This document shows positions 54,411 through 64,000 of a DNA stretch of 64,000 nucleotides, one piece after another. The notes beneath the pieces are model-generated. The model was not told the DNA's origin and searched no databases. It saw only the letters and a program-made list of their open reading frames with translations. Numbering within the stretch: the stretch's first letter is position 1; each line of letters begins with the position of its first letter. The stretch is from Cladorhizidae sp. MBARI D1340-BT2 (Eukaryota; Porifera; Demospongiae; Poecilosclerida; Cladorhizidae): contig JAQNBH010000013.1 of assembly GCA_028752905.1 (NCBI GenBank), positions 25,633,739 through 25,697,738 of the forward strand. Reading direction: 5' to 3'. A program made the position numbers and the translations under genes.

Positions 54411-54895
54411 ACTTAAAGAGTAGAAACAGTTCCATAATGATGAAAAGGGAGCTAATGTTCCCGTTTTGACTAGAATGAGCGATTTTTCACAGTTTTTCTT
54501 AAAAATGACCCAATTGGAGCAAAGTAGAGCTTCTTTCGGTTAAAAAGGGGAGATTTCTAACCAAAAGCTCATTGAAACAGTTCCATAATGTTGAAAAGGA
54601 AGCTAATGTGCCCATTTTGACAAGAATGAGCGATTTCAGACAGTTTTTCCTCAAAACGTCCCAATTGGAGCAAAATAGAGCTTCTTTCGGTTAAAAAGGG
54701 GAGATTTCTAACCAAGTCGTTTAAAGAGTAGAAACAGTTCCATAATGTTGAAAAGGAAGCTAATGTGCCCATTTTGAAGCGATTTCATACAGTTTTTCCT
54801 CAAAATGCTCAAAAATGTCCCAATTGGAGCAAAATAGAGCTTCTTTCGATTAAAAAGGGGAAATTTCTCACCAAAAGCCGTTTAACATCTGCTAT
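54411..54895. repeat. ~155-bp tandem repeat, three copies
   Basis: Each copy contains GAAACAGTTCCATAATGTTG, AAAAGGAAGCTAATGTGCCC, CAATTGGAGCAAAATAGAGC and TTCTTTCGGTTAAAAAGGGG. Copies start near 54416, 54570 and 54719. The last differs by small indels. Confidence 0.92.
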
Positions 54896-55059
54896 GATTG
54901 ATCATTTTGGAGTTACACATGAAGATTGTTACAAAGTTCTGAGGCTGCTCATCTATGAGAAAACTAAGCAACATACATAAAATGGAAAAACGAGACTAAA
55001 ATGTTTTATTTGTTATATATATGGTCCATATTAATTATTATTATTGCTAGTTAGCCAAA

Positions 55060-55330
55060 TTCATCATTGAATGAACATGTTCATTCAAATAATATTTGAA
55101 TTGCTAGAAGGAAAAAATGACAAATACTCGAGTCCAGATATCCAGAATGAAATGTTACGGCTCGTGTCTCACACCATTTTTCGTGGGATAGTTGAACAAA
55201 TTCAAGTTGCCAATTACTTTATCATTATAGTGGATGAATGTGTGGATTGATCCGGTAAGGAACAGATGGTATATATATATATATTATGCTTTAGGTATGA
55301 TGGAGCTTATCTGTTGGTTTATGAGACTTT
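55060..55330 (+). pseudogene. hAT (DUF4371) fragment
   Basis: The plus strand reads NEMLRLVSHTIFRGIVEQIQ, then VANYFIIIVDECVD and SGKEQMVY. This is the ZMYM1-like hAT core around the first acidic residue (FxIIVDExTDxSxxEQ). A stop replaces a codon after VDECVD. It is isolated, with no ends seen. Confidence 0.6.
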
Positions 55331-55339
55331 ATTGGTTTG

Positions 55340-55420
55340 TATCATTGTCCATAGATAACTGCCAATTATCATTGTCCATAGATCACTGCCAAGTATCATT
55401 GTCTAGATCACTGCCAATAT
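55340..55420. repeat. ~28-bp tandem repeat, three copies
   Basis: TATCATTGTCCATAGATNAC followed by TGCCAAT recurs at 55339, 55367 and 55396 with small changes. Confidence 0.8.
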
Positions 55421-55639
55421 ACTTGTATAGTGTACAGTATAGTTCCAACTTTTCAAAATCAATTTCAGGGAAATCCAAAGAACCTACACCAACTAAACGC
55501 ACCACAAAGGTGTAGTAAATATCGTATGATTCATTTTAGCTCTTGCTTAATATTGCATTTTTGTGTATGTTCAATAGGTCTTGGTCAAACTTGGTATTGT
55601 GACAGCAATTATCAGAGTTCAACTTTAGAGACATCAGAG
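55421..55639. other. Non-coding spacer
   Basis: No recognisable feature. Confidence 0.35.
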
Positions 55640-56060
55640 AAACTACCATTGTCTGATCTAAATTGGACCATGGATTTTTCTAAGAATTGAGAATCCATGT
55701 TCAGAGTCTGTATCGGAGCAGGGAATTGACATAAGTCCAGCCATCAGCTTAGAAAGTTTGCAAATTTTAACCACCCCAATATTGTTTTGATTTTGCCGAC
55801 TTCCTGCCACAATGGCCCAGGGAAAGATTTCTCTGATCCATCGCAATCTTAAGACCTAGGAAGAAGATCTTCTGGTGAAAGCAAATAATCCATAAATTCT
55901 TCAGCAAGACACTCAGGGGAACTGGAGGAAGCCAATTGAATTTGAGGAAACCATTTTGCAAGTCTTTTGGCTGTCTTAACAGAGTAAAATTTTGTCTTAT
56001 CAATTCCCATGTCTTTGAGAATTGGGTCTCTAAAAGGAACATTTTTTAGATGTGGCCAAG
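55640..56060 (-). pseudogene. hAT C-terminal fragment
   Basis: The minus strand contains PFRDPILKDMGIDKTKFYSV in one frame and MSIPCSDTDSEHGFSILRKI in another. The latter is a hAT dimerisation motif (xIPxSxADSExxFSxLRKIH). It lies opposite to the fragment at 55060, so the two are not one collinear gene. Confidence 0.5.
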
Positions 56061-56207
56061 TAAGACTGCCTTACGGCTGAAAAAGGTTTCATGTCCATTT
56101 CTTCCACCAGTTCTTGCAAGTATCATCTCCAATGTCAAGAGTACCAGGTCTGAGAATGCCATCCTCATCTATACGTATCGATCAGGTGAATCACATCAAT
56201 AGCAAGA

Positions 56208-56509
56208 TCGGTGTAGACAAGGAAGGAAATAGTCAAGGAACAGCAGGTAGCTGTCACTATCTTGCTCCTTTCAACCACCAAGGCTTGAGTAGCTGATTTA
56301 TGAAGGAAATGTCTTGACCCAACAATGCATCCGTGCCCATGTCAATAGTAACAGCAACTGTAATGTCAGCTTGAGTTCCATCTATGTCTATGCTGACTTC
56401 TGCAAAGTCGAATTCTACTTGTGGGCACTTATCCCATTCCAGGGAGATATTTTCTCCTGTCAATATTTCATTGAAGATAGCAGAGCGAGAGATGAGTTAA
56501 TGTGATGCT
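56208..56509 (-). pseudogene. Duplicate of Gypsy protease remnant (matches ~33980-34290)
   Basis: The minus strand 56463-56257 reads FDFAEVSIDIDGTQADIT, then MGTDALLGQDI, nearly identical to 34245-34039. The first ~45 bp (56208-56251) are inverted relative to the other locus. The sequence continues at 59230 after a hAT insertion. Confidence 0.75.
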
Positions 56510-56716
56510 CTGGCCTGTACACAGACTTTTGAAAAGGGGGGTGCACAATTTGGTATGTGATTCAAGAAATCGTGTTTTGCAGGGGTCTAGGCGTATGTTC
56601 CCCAGGCCTGTATTTTAGGTGCTCTGAGAGTCAATTTGGTCCTCAAATAATTAGTCATTACCACAAAAAAACAATATCACAATATCACTCAAATGGTAAA
56701 TAAAATCATCATGTCA

Positions 56717-57034
56717 TCACTCAAATAGCAAGTTAGCCTTCTGTAATTTTCGAGGGTGCTTCTGCAGAAAAAACTTGCAAATGTTATCTATACTTATCGT
56801 GGTTTCATAGTTCATATGTATTAATGCTAAGGCAGTTAAACGTTCTTCTGTCTGTGTACACCTTAAATAATTGTGTAGTCGTCGGAGAGCTGATGTCGAT
56901 CTTTCGCATGAACAAGAGCTCAAAGGGATGGTAGCAAAGATCTTCAATAATATACAGATATTTGGAAGAGATTGAGGACACTGCTTTAGAGAGTCACTTA
57001 AAGTTTCAGGACGATCGTTTTCTGCAACAAGCAA
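56717..57034 (-). pseudogene. hAT element 2 transposase C-terminal dimerisation domain
   Basis: It reads FATIPLSSCSCERSTSALRR, then LHNYLRCTQTEERLTALALI, the hAT C-terminal domain, ending with its own stop at 56717. Sequence between it and 57884 is coding-derived (NVCITRWVENIDGW near 57710) but disrupted. Confidence 0.7.
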
Positions 57035-57883
57035 CCACTTTGACTTCCACCGACAGAGTTCTTCATCGATTATATTTGGATTGGGAAGGTCATCAGAGTA
57101 GAAATCGATTGCCTCTTTAATATCACTGAAAGAAGAATTAGCATTGATGTTTGCAGGTAAAAGACCTTGAAGGGAAGCTGCTCGCTTACTGTGAGCTGTA
57201 AATCTCGAACAAATATCAGTTATTAGATGGTCAACGAATGGAATTGCAATAGCTATCTTGAAATACTCTTCAACTGATGTAAATTGTGGGTTTGAACGAT
57301 GTTGCTACCGTTGACTTATACGAGGCATTGATACAGATATGCCAGATTGTTCTGCAATTCTACTCTGTGATCAAAAATACGCTTGGAATAGCTGTCAATA
57401 TCTTCCCTCACTATCTTCAACTCCTCACAGCATTGCATGACTGTGGATACACCAGAAACTATATCTTATTTTCCCCCCTGAAATTAACAACTGCTTCTTT
57501 CAGGTAAATTTAGGAACGATAGATCGTTACCATTGAGTAAAGAAACTCAAAAGATTCCAAGGTTTTCATATAGGCAAGTGCATTCTTTTTATCTTCTGGT
57601 GACCACCGATCATTAAACAGAGGAAAATCAATGTCCCCATAAAGCATCACTTCACATACATGGATTAAGAATGGATGAGCTAAGGAGAAGCGCTCCCAAC
57701 CATCTATGTTCTCAACCCATCTGGTTATGCAGACATTAAGAAGAGGGGCTCAACTTGACCTGTGTGTGTTTCGTGCCACAATTGCTTTTAACAGCCCTTC
57801 TCTTTTGGGAGAATGCTTTATCCAAAGGACGAGACTCTTAATTTGATCTATACAATTTCTGATGGGTGGAACAGAGCAAGAAC

Positions 57884-58930
57884 TCACAGTAGCCAGATTG
57901 AGTGAATGACTGGCACAGTGAGTGTAAAGTGCTTTTCGAGTATTCTAGCTTGAACACCAGCTTTTTTCCCACTCATTGTAGATGCACCATCATAACCCTG
58001 GCCACGCAAATTACTCAAAGACAACTCAAGATTGTCCAAGGATGTTATGATTGCATCAGCAATGTCAACTGCCCTAACCCTCTCTAATTTTACAAATGCA
58101 ATAAATTCTTCACGAATATTACATTCACTATCAACAAACCGCAAAGTAATGGGCAAATGCTCAATATTGTGACAACTCATTTCATCTGCTAGCACAGAGA
58201 AAAATTGGGCACTCTTCACCTCGGCAACAATACCAGATAGAATCATATCAAAGCCAATAACATTAATAATGTCGTTCTGCGATCTTGGAGATATGTAAGT
58301 TGCATTTCTAGCTATTGGATTGGTGAGATGCTTATATAAAATTTTATCAGTCTCGGCATAATCTTTAAGCAAAGCTAGAAAATTTCCTGGATTCGTACTT
58401 AGGCAAACATCTTCTCTATCACCTCGAAAAGGAAGCCCCTGCTTAGCCAGAAACAGTATGGCACGAACAATTTCAATTTGACGTATAATATGTTTGTTCT
58501 CATTCATTCGTATATGAAGAGCACTATTTGCCATCACATCAATACAGGAAGAAGGATTATCAATTGTGCCTTTCAAAACATCAGCATCTTGAAGACACTC
58601 ACAATGATATTGAAGTGAAGAGTGGTTACTTAAGTCATTACTTATTTTTGCCCAATTAGGGTAAGGTTTATTCACAAGATAACCTTTATCCCTTCTATTA
58701 ATACTAGAAAGAAGAAGTGAACATGGTCCACAAAATACAGCATCCAACTTTGGGCTATACAACAGCCAGGGATATTTTTCGAGCCAAGAAATATTAAACT
58801 TTCGGTTTTTACCATGAAATTGTGTACATGGCAAAACACTAGGTTGGTTTATATGATGAAAAGAAAAAAAAATACTTTTCATCAATAGAAAGACTACTAA
58901 CTGTGCAAATAATGCCTTCTTTGGATCCAA
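57884..58930 (-). pseudogene. hAT element 2 transposase N-terminal and core part, 348 codons
   Basis: A TTF-type finger region (WLLYSPKLDAVFCGPC), DUF4371 (NKHIIRQIEIVRAILFLAKQ then GLPFRGDRED) and core acidic blocks FFSVLADEMSCHN and LRGQGYDGASTMSGKKAGVQ. A one-base shift near 57930 breaks the frame: the next residues in the alternative frame are YTHCASHSLNLATVSSC. The single shift leaves the upstream part intact, so decay is fairly recent. Confidence 0.8.
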
Positions 58931-59229
58931 GAAGGTCCCAATATCATCAAAAAGGTGTGGTTCAAGACCTGATGAAGACTGCTGACTTGAAATTTGGACG
59001 GCAGGTTGACATTCACGTCCACATTCAAGAGTTGATGATTGGAATGAAGCAGGGTTTATGGTTTATGTATAACGGAAGTTGAACTGATGATTAACAATAA
59101 AAATGTCAGCTAGCTATTTCACGCATACATACATACATACATACATGTACACCAAGTACTTGTCATGAATATAATTATTTTGAAAGGGGGGTGCCTGTGC
59201 ACCCCCGGGCACCCCCCCTGTGTACGGGC

Positions 59230-59636
59230 ATGATGCTGCTGTGTAGAGTTTGAACTGGGCATCGGCTCCATTGAGTTTGCCTTGTGGATGAGTTAGTCGT
59301 CACTATGCTTGCATACTGTCTCACAAGCAAAAACAGTTTTCTTGGGACAATGAGCTGCTATGTGTACCCAGTCTCTTTGCATCCCAAACAAAAGGGTCCC
59401 TTAGCCTTAAAATATTTTGCCAGATTATGCTTGCCTCCATTGTCAGAAAGGTATTTGCTGGTTGGTTGTGTAGGAGGGGCTGCCTTTGCCAGTGTCTCTG
59501 CCACCAGGTTTGTCAACTTCTGAGGGTTTGGAGTATCTTCAGCCTCCTCACCTAGGCAATATAACATTCTGCTGACCTTTCTTATCTCTGCTATATCTGC
59601 CAGTCCTGATGCACTTCTGTATTGCCCAAACCTTAG
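59230..59636 (-). pseudogene. Duplicate of Gypsy gag remnant (matches 34290-34680)
   Basis: The minus strand reads MLYCLGEEAEDTPNPQKLTN, then GPFCLGCKETGYT. It continues the copy from 56509. At 59636 it is joined directly to the RT-less Gypsy derivative. Confidence 0.7.
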
Positions 59637-59673
59637 CTATACAGGAATTGCCAGGTAATAAGTGGTTGCTGCA

Positions 59674-61442
59674 TGTGCTAATTAACCATTATACTAACTG
59701 TTAATTAGGTAGCTCTAGAATGTTCTCTGGACACTGGATAATCATGGCCTAACCGAATAGTGAGTGACTAAGAAGTCACAAATACAAATTCAACCCCCCC
59801 CCCCCCCCCTCCAGAAGCATTTAACTTCCGGAATCCAGATGACTGGAGTGAAATTGCAGGTTAAAACAATTTCAGATAGTATCCGGACTAGATCAAAACC
59901 CACAACCTAAGCAAGTCAGCACCTATTATACTGCCTGGGAGAAGAGTCAGAAGCAGTGCTTTCCTCTACGAATGTTATGGAGGAAGAGAGAGAACCATAC
60001 CTCACCTTGGATAAAGCCAAGAAAATGATTTGCCATTTTAGAGCAAAAGCGAGTTTTGCAAGAAAATGATGGGAGATAAGATCAGACATGGAAGCATTAG
60101 GAAACCCATTGAAGGACGAAAGAGTTCTTACTCCACCAGGGAGTGCCATCAAGCACAGAAACAGTGTACAAGATGTGGCAAAGATCAACACCTTGGGGGA
60201 AATGCCCAGAAAGAGCAGCTATTTGCCATCATTGCAGAAAGGGTCACTACAGCAACATGTGCCTGTCCAGGACAGAGGCTGAGGTATTTAGCAAGAGCTA
60301 CACTCATGTGGACTCAGCATTCCTCGGCACAATTTCAGCAAGCCATGAAACTTCTTGGAAAGTGAAGATACAACTGTCCAAATAGATGACTGAGTCCAAG
60401 CTTGATACTGGGGTGGAAGTCACAGCCATATCAGAGACAACCTTCCAGGAGCTTGGGAAGAAGTTGCTAACTGAAGCCGACAAAAAACTGTTTGGCCCAG
60501 CACATACTACCCTAAAAGTTCTGTGGCAGTTCCAAGAGAAAGTTGCATCTCACCTATTCTACCTGAAAGGAGCCAACTACATCACTGTACTAGACCATTT
60601 CTAGAGATATCCAGAGGTCATAAAACAGAGATCAACAACTTCTACTGGGATCATTGATGCCTTGAAGTCAGCGTTTTCAAGACATGGTACTCCCAAGACA
60701 CTCATTAGTGATAATTGGCCCCAGCACTCATCTGCTTCCTTTGCTGCAGAGCACAATTTTAAACACGCGAATAACAGCCCACACTTCCCGAGAAGCAATC
60801 GCCTAGCTGAAAGGACAGTACAAACCATGAGGGACATCCTCAAACAGTCGTGCAACCCATATCTGGATATCCTCACCTACAGATCCACTCCCCTACCCTG
60901 GTACAATCTCTCACAAGGGGAGTTACTAATGGGAAGAAAGATTCGTACAAACCTACCACAAGTACAGGAACAGCTCAAACCAAATTAGCAGAATTCAACA
61001 AAGATTCGGAGTTCAAGAAGAAACAGAAGCTCTCATTCGACCAACGGCATCGTACTCACACACTTCTAATAATACAAGATGATCAGATGTGTGGATCTTC
61101 TGACTGCAAGGATTCAGTACCAGAGAGAATGACAGGACAAGCCAGCACCCATCGTTTGTACATGGTCAGTACTCAGTGGTGAAGTCCGGCGAAACAGGAT
61201 CCATCTCAACATCATACCCGACACCCCGAACCTAACGACCAGATATGACCAACCTGGTATATCGCAAAGAATCATGACAAGAACCCGGAAAGGAACGGCC
61301 ATCAAGGCTCCGGACTGACTCTGACAGAATTCCAAGAAAGGGAGGTGTGGCATGTGTTAATTAACTCCATATTAAGTGTTAATTAGATAACACAGAACAC
61401 TGAGTGTTTGTGATGATCATGACCTAATCAAGTAATCCTATA
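59674..61442 (+). mobile_element. Second copy of the RT-less Gypsy derivative
   Basis: A collinear copy of 35814-37586 with the same internal deletion. It has an LTR-like 59674-59760 (primer site deleted), gag, knuckles (CTRCGKDQHLGG, CHHCRKGHYSNMC) and protease SKLDTGVEVTAISETTF. Integrase follows, with GANYITVLDHF, a stop, and HGTPKTLISDNWPQHSS retained, then 3' LTR 61353-61442. The C-tract is 16 here (59794-59809) versus 8 at 35966-35973. Confidence 0.8.
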
Positions 61443-61766
61443 GTTATAACAGTTTTGTCTACCCACACAGCAGCTAAAAGAGGACCACATAATTTGTAAT
61501 CACCGTGGCCTCTGCTATTATTTATGGTTTTGGTGACCAGCTCTTTGGGAAATGAACATCTACTGCTCAGACGGTGCCATGTGATTTATGGTTGTACAGT
61601 GTAAGGTAATATAACTTATGCCCACTATTCTCAAGACTATGCATCGAGTCCAACACCACCCCATTAAGTTCTTTACCCAGTGGCTGAGACATAGAGGGCT
61701 GGGGGCCCTAATTTTAGAAGTAAATTTTCATTCTGAATTGTATTATTTTTGCGACATTGATTATTC
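61443..61766. other. Non-coding junction
   Basis: Shared sequence with locus 1 ends at about 61518. The rest is unassigned. Confidence 0.45.
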
Positions 61767-61830
61767 CTGATGAAGACTAGAGCATCTAGTCGAAACATCG
61801 AGTGAATAAAATTTGAAGTTGATTATTGAG
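61767..61830 (+). ncRNA. Hammerhead-like motif, best-preserved copy
   Basis: CTGATGA (61767-61773) is followed by stem II GACTAG/CTAGTC around loop AGCAT, then GAAA (61792-61795). TTATTC before the core can pair with GAATAA at about 61804-61809 as stem I. The expected NUH cleavage triplet and stem III are not canonical (AGT in place of a U-containing triplet). The shared tail AAGTTGATTATTGAGAAGG follows. Confidence 0.45.
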
Positions 61831-62399
61831 AAGGTGATCTTAATGTTATTATGTCAACTGAGAGTTCATTGAAAATGAATATGACTGTAAAAACTGTGGT
61901 GTGCTTAATTGCCAATTTTGGACATGTAAGCCCGCCCTCTAAGATGTTGTGTTTTTACAGTGTAAACCAACTTTGTAAGTACAAACACTAACATGTTTAC
62001 CTCCTTTGGGGTTAATTAGTTCTACATGCTAGAAGCATCAAAGTGCAAATGAATGACTTGGTTCTGGATTTGAATTTTTGGTCAGTGCACAATACATATG
62101 AGGAGGACACACAGGCATATTGGACGGAAGATTTCTAGAAGTTGCTCACCTAGTTTCACAAATCCTGAATAATGACCAAAAATGAAGCTCTACAGGTACA
62201 TGATAAATTTCCATTTAAAACAGATAAAAAGCATCTCAGGAGGTATCAGAACCCCACACTGCAGCTGTGTTGCCATTCTGCATTGTTATTGGAATCTGCT
62301 GCAGATTCCAATTCCTTCAAAGTAATACATATCTACAGATCATGACCAATACGACAGTATGTGGAGAGATTGTTTGTTGAGAGTAGGAAGAAACCTATT

Positions 62400-63130
62400 A
62401 GGGGCTAGCAACACTGTGGCAGGAGTGGCAGCGCTGGGGGACTTAGGATGGAGGAAGTTGGCAGAGAAGAGGGAGGAGAAGGCAGGAGGCTTGCTCAGGT
62501 GGAGGAGGGTAGACTGATAAAAATTGTGGCAGACAAGCTAAGAATGGATGAAGGGATAGGATGGCAGGAAGAATATATACTGTTGAGGAGGAAATACGAT
62601 CTGAATGCTGAGCTAGGGTCAGTGAGGCAATGGAAGGTGAAGACGAAGAAGAGAAATATGTGCGATTGGGGGGAGGATGTCGAGAGTATGAGCTGTTTGA
62701 AGTGTACAGTTTTGCAAAAGGTGATGGAGCAGAAAGGTACAAGCTGATTCCTAGGATATAAGAGAGTGAGGTTGACATTTAGGTTGAGGACAGGGTCAGC
62801 AGGTCTATTGCAGGACAAGAAGCGATGTACACTGTGTAGTGATGAAAGATGCATGTTGTGTGACAGGAAGGAAGTGGAAGATGTGGGGAATAGACTGTGA
62901 TGAATTTGGAAGTGAATGGAAAATGTTTGAGCTGGATAAAATTGAGGGAGCTGGAATATGGTCGGAGGAGTTTAAGATGGTGGGTACTGAGGGGAAGGTG
63001 GCTTTGTTCCTTGGGAAGGAGGTGGAGGGTGTGATTAATCAGTGATGGGGGAGTGTGTGGGTTCATTTTGAAGTGCACAATCAGGTGTTGGCAGAGGAGG
63101 AAGGGACTGATTTATGGCCTCCCTCCCCCC
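62400..63130 (+). pseudogene. LINE C-terminal fragment, decayed (right arm)
   Basis: It carries LAQVEEGRLIKIVADKLRMD, YDLNAELGSVRQWK, FRLRTGSAGLLQDKKRCTLC and DERCMLCDRKEVEDVG in succeeding frames, then GTEGKVALFLGKEVEG. It has stops after each block. Confidence 0.6.
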
Positions 63131-63469
63131 ACCCTCTCCCACTACCCTATAACCAAGCAGTTCAACTCATTTAATATAGACTTAATATTTATCAGATATG
63201 TATGTCATATTGTTTATTATATACAAGTCATCTTACCTCATTTACTGCCATTTCATTTTGTTTGTACACTGCACTGGGGCGACTCAAATAACGTATCAAG
63301 GTGGATCAGAATAAAGTGCATTAAAATGCACATTATTTTTTTATTCGAAATCAGTGTGACGGAACCAATGCGCATTGACTTGTTCGGTGTGACAGGCCTT
63401 TATTTTGTATTCTCTTCCCCTCAGACGAGCGGAGGAAAGCTCAGGCTACAAAAAAAAATTTAAAATTTT
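63131..63469. other. Non-coding part of the right arm
   Basis: Matches 46149-46500 inverted. No gene. Confidence 0.5.
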
Positions 63470-63700
63470 TTATTTATTCGCTGTCCAAATGGCATACAAC
63501 AAAACTACCACCGCAAGGCCTCCCTCTAAATAAAGAACAATAACAAAAACTGTCGTGTTCGCCCGTGCTCGTGTTAGAGGGCGGCAGGCTATAGGCAGGC
63601 TATAGGTAGGGCGTATGCCAAGCCCACTTGGGATATTGAGCAGAACCTCGTTTCCTTCGCAATAAGTGCACCAAACCATCTTGTGAGTTGAGTCATACAT
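63470..63700 (-). CDS. Small ORF divergent to GT92, conserved in both arms
   Basis: It reads NEVLLNIPSGLGIRPTYSLP, then RPLTRARANTTVFVIVLYLE and GGLAVV. The same residues are open in the left arm (44582-44791), whose end is altered by the TA element. It may be a short membrane peptide, a promoter-overlapping transcript or chance openness. Unidentified. Confidence 0.25.
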   Translation of the reverse strand: MYDSTHKMVWCTYCEGNEVLLNIPSGLGIRPTYSLPIACRPLTRARANTTVFVIVLYLEGGLAVVVLLYAIWTANK

Positions 63701-63768
63701 CCTTTCTCTTTCCCGAATCTTTGATATTGGACGTTTAGAATATTGGACGTTTATTCAATTTTGCTGCT

Positions 63769-64000
63769 ATGGGAAAACGAAGAATAATATACGTAATTAC
63801 TGTTCTGGTTTTGGGTGTTTGTACATTCTTACAGGTAGCCATTTATAGATCTTCTGTAATTAGTAAGATCTATCTGGTTGCTTCTCTGAATGAAAGGTAT
63901 CCGTCCATCATTTCTACAAATGAATATATCATTGATGCTGAAGTCATCCCACGCAAGGTCTACTATGATAACAGAACAGTTGCTAACAAGCCTAGAGATA
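63769..64000 (+). CDS. Second GT92 gene, truncated by the window edge
   Basis: The start ATGGGAAAACGAAGAATAAT gives MGKRRIIYVITVLVLGVCTF and continues in frame for 77 codons to ...RTVANKPRD at the edge. It differs from the 43274-44491 copy by a three-codon deletion (QLT) and a few substitutions. The same signal-anchor layout is present. No disruption is visible in this portion. Confidence 0.85.
   Translation, partial: MGKRRIIYVITVLVLGVCTFLQVAIYRSSVISKIYLVASLNERYPSIISTNEYIIDAEVIPRKVYYDNRTVANKPRD

Larger units (their letters stand above)
56510..59229 (-). mobile_element. hAT element 2, 2.7 kb
   Basis: The ends (CT)GGCCTGTACACAG and CTGTGTACGGGC are inverse. TGATGCT flanks both sides (56503-56509 and 59231-59237), a 7-8-bp target duplication with one ambiguous base. 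The first locus (34285) shows the uninserted site. G/C-rich GGGGGGTGC tracts lie inside both ends. It encodes a broken transposase. Confidence 0.85.
61826..64000. repeat. Right arm of large inverted duplication
   Basis: Inverse of 47623 leftward. It contains the hammerhead-family tail, the LINE fragment, the empty TA-element site and the start of the second GT92 gene. It continues beyond the window. Confidence 0.9.

Noticed and set aside
54900..56060. One collinear hAT gene from 55060 to 56060
   Set aside because: The core fragment is on the plus strand and the dimerisation fragment on the minus strand, so they cannot be one gene without inversion.

Overview
The window looks like nuclear DNA of an early-branching animal, most likely a demosponge. 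This is an inference from content, not a database match. The background is AT-rich and has few introns. It holds an intronless class C GPCR, a Golgi-type glycosyltransferase family 92 (GT92) gene and short-intron exons, with many decayed hAT, LINE and Gypsy elements. I see no bacterial operons, rRNA, tRNA or CRISPR arrays.

Layout. 1-3544 is a 40-bp minisatellite of about 88 copies, open in all three plus frames. 3.6-5.1 kb holds two or three isolated minus-strand exons (cyclase-associated protein-like, fumarase-like, one unknown). 5-17 kb is mostly non-coding, with a decayed LINE (9.7-11.6 kb), a LINE tail (12.8-13.2 kb), a peptidase-like fragment (14.7-15.0 kb) and four copies of a dispersed non-coding repeat. 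17.4-20.0 kb is the clearest host gene, an 866-aa mGluR-like receptor. 22.4-29.9 kb is a 7.5-kb inverted-repeat structure whose arms carry a 22-bp satellite and hammerhead-like motifs, enclosing a broken hAT transposase, an AAT microsatellite, a LINE tail and a 190-bp MITE.

29.9-34.7 kb is a Gypsy pol remnant split by a 3.2-kb transposon with terminal inverted repeats and a DUF7869-like multi-exon gene. 35.8-37.6 kb is an RT-less Gypsy derivative with very short LTRs. 38.0-42.0 kb is a LINE split by a hAT element that has a visible ATACC target duplication. 43.3-44.5 kb is an intact GT92 gene. It sits in the left arm of a large inverted duplication whose right arm (61.8 kb to the window end) carries a second, edge-truncated GT92 copy. 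A 1.4-kb element inserted in the left arm has its empty site preserved in the right arm.

47.6-54.2 kb is a second hAT copy holding a complete, young LTR retrotransposon (48797-54108) with identical 161-bp LTRs and one intact 1606-codon gag-pol. Its primer-binding site does not start with the usual TGG. It is perfectly complementary to a stretch inside its own LTR that begins at a predicted initiator, which is the geometry of Tf1-style self-primed reverse transcription. I consider this the most interesting find. 56.2-61.4 kb is a second copy of the 34-37.6 kb Gypsy composite, split by another hAT.

The host genes visible (GPCR, two GT92 copies, orphan exons) do not form a pathway. The dominant story is nested transposition and segmental duplication.
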